A DNA stretch of 64,000 nt from Sipunculus nudus. Lineage: Eukaryota > Annelida > Sipuncula > Golfingiida > Sipunculidae. The notes beneath the pieces are model-generated. The model was given only the letters and a program-made list of their open reading frames with translations, was not told the origin of the DNA and did not search any database. Every line of letters begins with the position of its first letter. Position 1 is the first letter of the stretch. Positions 61,301 through 64,000 of the stretch are shown here, piece by piece. A program made the position numbers and the translations under genes. The stretch spans positions 44,345,079 through 44,409,078 of the forward strand of contig CM049309.1 of the NCBI GenBank assembly GCA_026874595.1, read 5' to 3'.

Positions 61301-64000
61301 GTGGAAGGCTGAAAATCTCATCTGTGTGTCTGTTATCGACTGGAAGCAGACATACTTGATGAGCCTTTGACATCAAGGTGAATTGTCCCGTTTGTTCCAG
61401 GCTGTAATTAAAAATCTGAAGTTATATGAAGCGGTTGACCTGCGTAAGTATGGCCAGCTTGCCATTAACTTATTTTTTTCGAGCTGTTAAGAGACTGAGG
61501 CAGCAAGCAGTCTCAAATCTTGCAGCACTACTACTACATTAATGTCCCTGTCATTGATTTTTCTTTTAGTGCTATTGCACAGACTTACATAGTTATACTT
61601 ATTTATAATATTTTACTATGTGTACTTTTAAATTTATCCAAGAATATCCCTATCTGCCAATATTTACCTGATGTCATGATTTTGCTTTTTGTATTAAACT
61701 ATTATTATGAATTAATTAATGTTGCAGACGTTAGTATTTTGTGTGTACTGTATAAGTGTATTCAGGGTGAGTCTGGTTCTATCCAAACAAGACACTAATG
61801 AATGCTTCAGCCTTCAAGTAAAAATTGTAAATAAACATAAAATTGAAGTTAGTAGGCCTACTAGTGCATCAGGTACATTTGATATATAAACAACTATTTT
61901 TACTTCATACATGTGTGTCCTTCCCATTTTCAGAAGAGTTCTTTGATGTGTTTGGTGGGACGTTCTAGCCACTACTCAATACATTAAATTACAACACAAT
62001 TTTTATGAGCAGTATCAGAAAAATTCATTTGCAGCTTTTAAATAAACAAAAACCACACAACATTACCAAAAACTAAGGAAGCACAAAAGTGGACACTTCT
62101 GTGAGCGCCACACCTGCCATACCCTTCTCACAAAGCAATTATGCACTGCAGAGGTCCCAGGTATGCAGTGTATAAATGCCAGTGAATATATATATATCCC
62201 CCCCCCCCCCCCACTTTTGGGCAAAGGGGGGGGGGGTGAGGTCAATGTGACCCCTCACTATTCACAGAATATTTATTGATTGCAAATGAAATATATAAAT
62301 AAGTAGAATTATAGACTTTGGTTCCATTTGTGAGTTTTCTATGAAATGTTACATCTGAACTTGGTTCAGAATTAACCTATACTAGAAACATAAAACAGTA
62401 TTTGCTTAATTTTATACTTAATTGTAATATATTTGAAATATGATTAAGAATATATATTTGAAATGTGTCATACAGTGGACAAGGTATTTATGTTTGTGTG
62501 TGTGTGTGTCTGTGAGTCATCCCCCCCCCCACCCTGGAAGAAAAATTGACACCACTGATAACCTTTTTTTGCTGACAAAGACCAGTGCCATAATATGATT
62601 TATTGATTTTTACCTGTCTGTACATGTGAACAGACATAAGAACCCTCAGCACTCACCAGTAAAAAAATGGATTTGCTAACTGATGAAAGAGAATATTGAA
62701 AAGGTATCCTTGCAGAATTGTGTACTCTCTTTTGCTATTACATGACATCAATATTAGGTCATTATTTGGTTTATGTATCAAAAGTACCTCTGAGCAAAGT
62801 TGTTAATAATAGATTACATCTGTATGATTTAATGTTTTTTGAGTATTAAGGGAAAATAGGTACATCTCTGTTTTGACATGTATTTTGCAGCATGTTAAAT
62901 TGTTTACTATAGCTTTGCTTAAATTTGCATTGAACAATATGGACAACATTAAACGACACAGCCACTGCACAGGTGGCTTTTTCACACCTTATGCACCTAC
63001 CTTTAGCAATAAATGCTACCACTAGATTGGAAAGCCTAGCTTCCAAGCTGCACTAATCCTTATTTCTCTGTTCCTCAGACCATCTTACACTATCCACTAA
63101 ACAGCTGCCCTGGTGTCAGAAAGCACTCTCTTACTATGTCACAAAGGCCAGTTTACCTGTGCAAGTAAACAGACCATCAGCATTCAATTGTCTGTGTTAT
63201 GTGTGCACAGTAAGAATTTATATGTTTTATTCATCTCAGGATTTCAGCACTACCTCACTGAATATTGCAGCAATGAGTTCTGCCCAGCCCCAGGTTGTAT
63301 TAATATACTTGTATATACCTGTGATGCAAAATTTGTATACAAACATTGGCATAATGCAAGTTCATTACAAAAAATGCAAGTCAAACTTAAGAACTACTTG
63401 CGTCAGCCGCAAATGCTATGCAGTCAGTGTAGTCGGAAATACAATGAGACAGTTGGCAGGTGTGACCACTTTGCATGTCGATGGATGAAGACATATTGCC
63501 CACGTCCTTGACGTGTGAACTATTCTAGTTTAAGGAACTGGCGGAAGGTGGCATGTGCGAGCCCAATATTTGTGTGACTTGTACCCTGGGTCATTTCTGT
63601 CCTGCTTCGCCAGGCCAATCATGAGTGACAGTATCATAATTTATAGTGGAAGGTACAGTCCATATTCATATCCATTTGTTACTCCCAAGCTCACCTTTGT
63701 TTGTCCTCAGCAAGTCTTCGCCAGCCTTATGTTGAAATCCCTATCCAGCTGAGGAATATGGAGTAACAGTTTATGATGGTGGCCTTTATGTTCCTTGACA
63801 CGGTGAATATCTGTTTGTGCAAGTAATCTTTTCTGCTTACTTGCGGCAAGCCCTAGCTAAACTTTGTGAGAATTTCACACCCTGTCTGGTCTAATTGATT
63901 AGAAAAAAGGATCTATCATTTGGTAATAGTACTTTAAATTATTTTTCTTTTTGACATCCAGAACTCTTTTACAGCTATATATCATGCCTTTAAGGCACAG
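61301..64000. other. Right flank, no recognisable gene
   Basis: About 2.7 kb of mostly AT-rich sequence. It holds a C15/G11 run pair (62198-62236), a short TG run (about 62493-62508) and a C-run near 62521. Open frames at 63113-63511 and on the minus strand near 62846-63046 show scattered Cys residues but no domain I can defend. A first exon of a divergent gene could lie near 61400-61450 (there is a CTGC|GTAAGT donor-like site), but nothing confirms it. Confidence 0.5.
62198..62236. repeat. C15/G11 hairpin-forming run pair
   Basis: C15, acttttgggcaaa, then G11. The two runs can pair with a short loop. Confidence 0.85.

Noticed and set aside
62846-63046. Minus-strand Cys-rich frame resembling a piggyBac C-terminal zinc finger
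   Set aside because: Only a short GRCIRC-like word fits; no transposase core or TTAA-flanked ends seen.
63113-63511. 132-codon plus-strand frame with a CxxC...CxHxxC pattern slightly like the last RING of RBR ubiquitin ligases
   Set aside because: Spacing is off by one, most other zinc ligands are missing and the upstream half shows no RING1 or IBR. It could be a decayed fragment, but chance is as likely.

Overview
This is a piece of an animal (intron-rich, AT-rich) nuclear genome. It holds essentially one recognisable host gene, RIOK1, the atypical RIO kinase of late 40S ribosome maturation. The gene lies on the minus strand and fills almost the whole window. I could join 16 coding exons from the start codon at 61025 down to 935. 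Every junction keeps the reading frame, and the exons give 532 residues that align end to end with metazoan RIOK1. About 35 to 40 C-terminal residues (the lysine-rich tail) must lie off the left edge.

The organism is most likely a mollusc, probably a bivalve. The basis is indirect: many interspersed elements have the layout I recall for bivalve 'pearl' elements (end hairpin, short inverted motif, tandem core repeats, ACGG-type microsatellite), and there is a tRNA-derived SINE. No taxon can be proven from the sequence alone.

Layout from right to left along the gene: 61026-61300 is the presumed promoter; 58979-61025 holds exons 1-4 (acidic N-terminus with a PRMT5-binding-type motif); intron 4 (5 kb) holds two large tandem-core elements; 46899-53914 holds exons 5-11 (the kinase core up to the catalytic loop); intron 11 (20 kb) holds a MULE-like element, a TA-flanked TIR element and several smaller repeats; exon 12 (metal-binding Asp) is at 26367-26470; intron 12 (10 kb) holds a LINE reverse-transcriptase fossil and a MITE split by another element; exons 13 and 14 flank a 26-bp minisatellite; intron 14 (12 kb) is almost all repeats; exons 15 and 16 encode the start of the C-terminal tail. 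To the right of the gene, 61300-64000 has no gene I can recognise.

The most interesting non-genic signal is a set of six sequence-unrelated repeat families (called S, T, V, W, X and Y here) that share one plan. Each opens with A-C-A/T-A-G, then a short hairpin, then a motif whose reverse complement closes the element at its 3' end. Tandem cores and a GACGG-rich stretch lie between. Cores and ends look exchanged between families. Several copies sit inside other repeats and can be dated relative to them. This resembles pearl / DINE-1-like non-autonomous Helitron (Helentron) relatives, but that assignment is inference.
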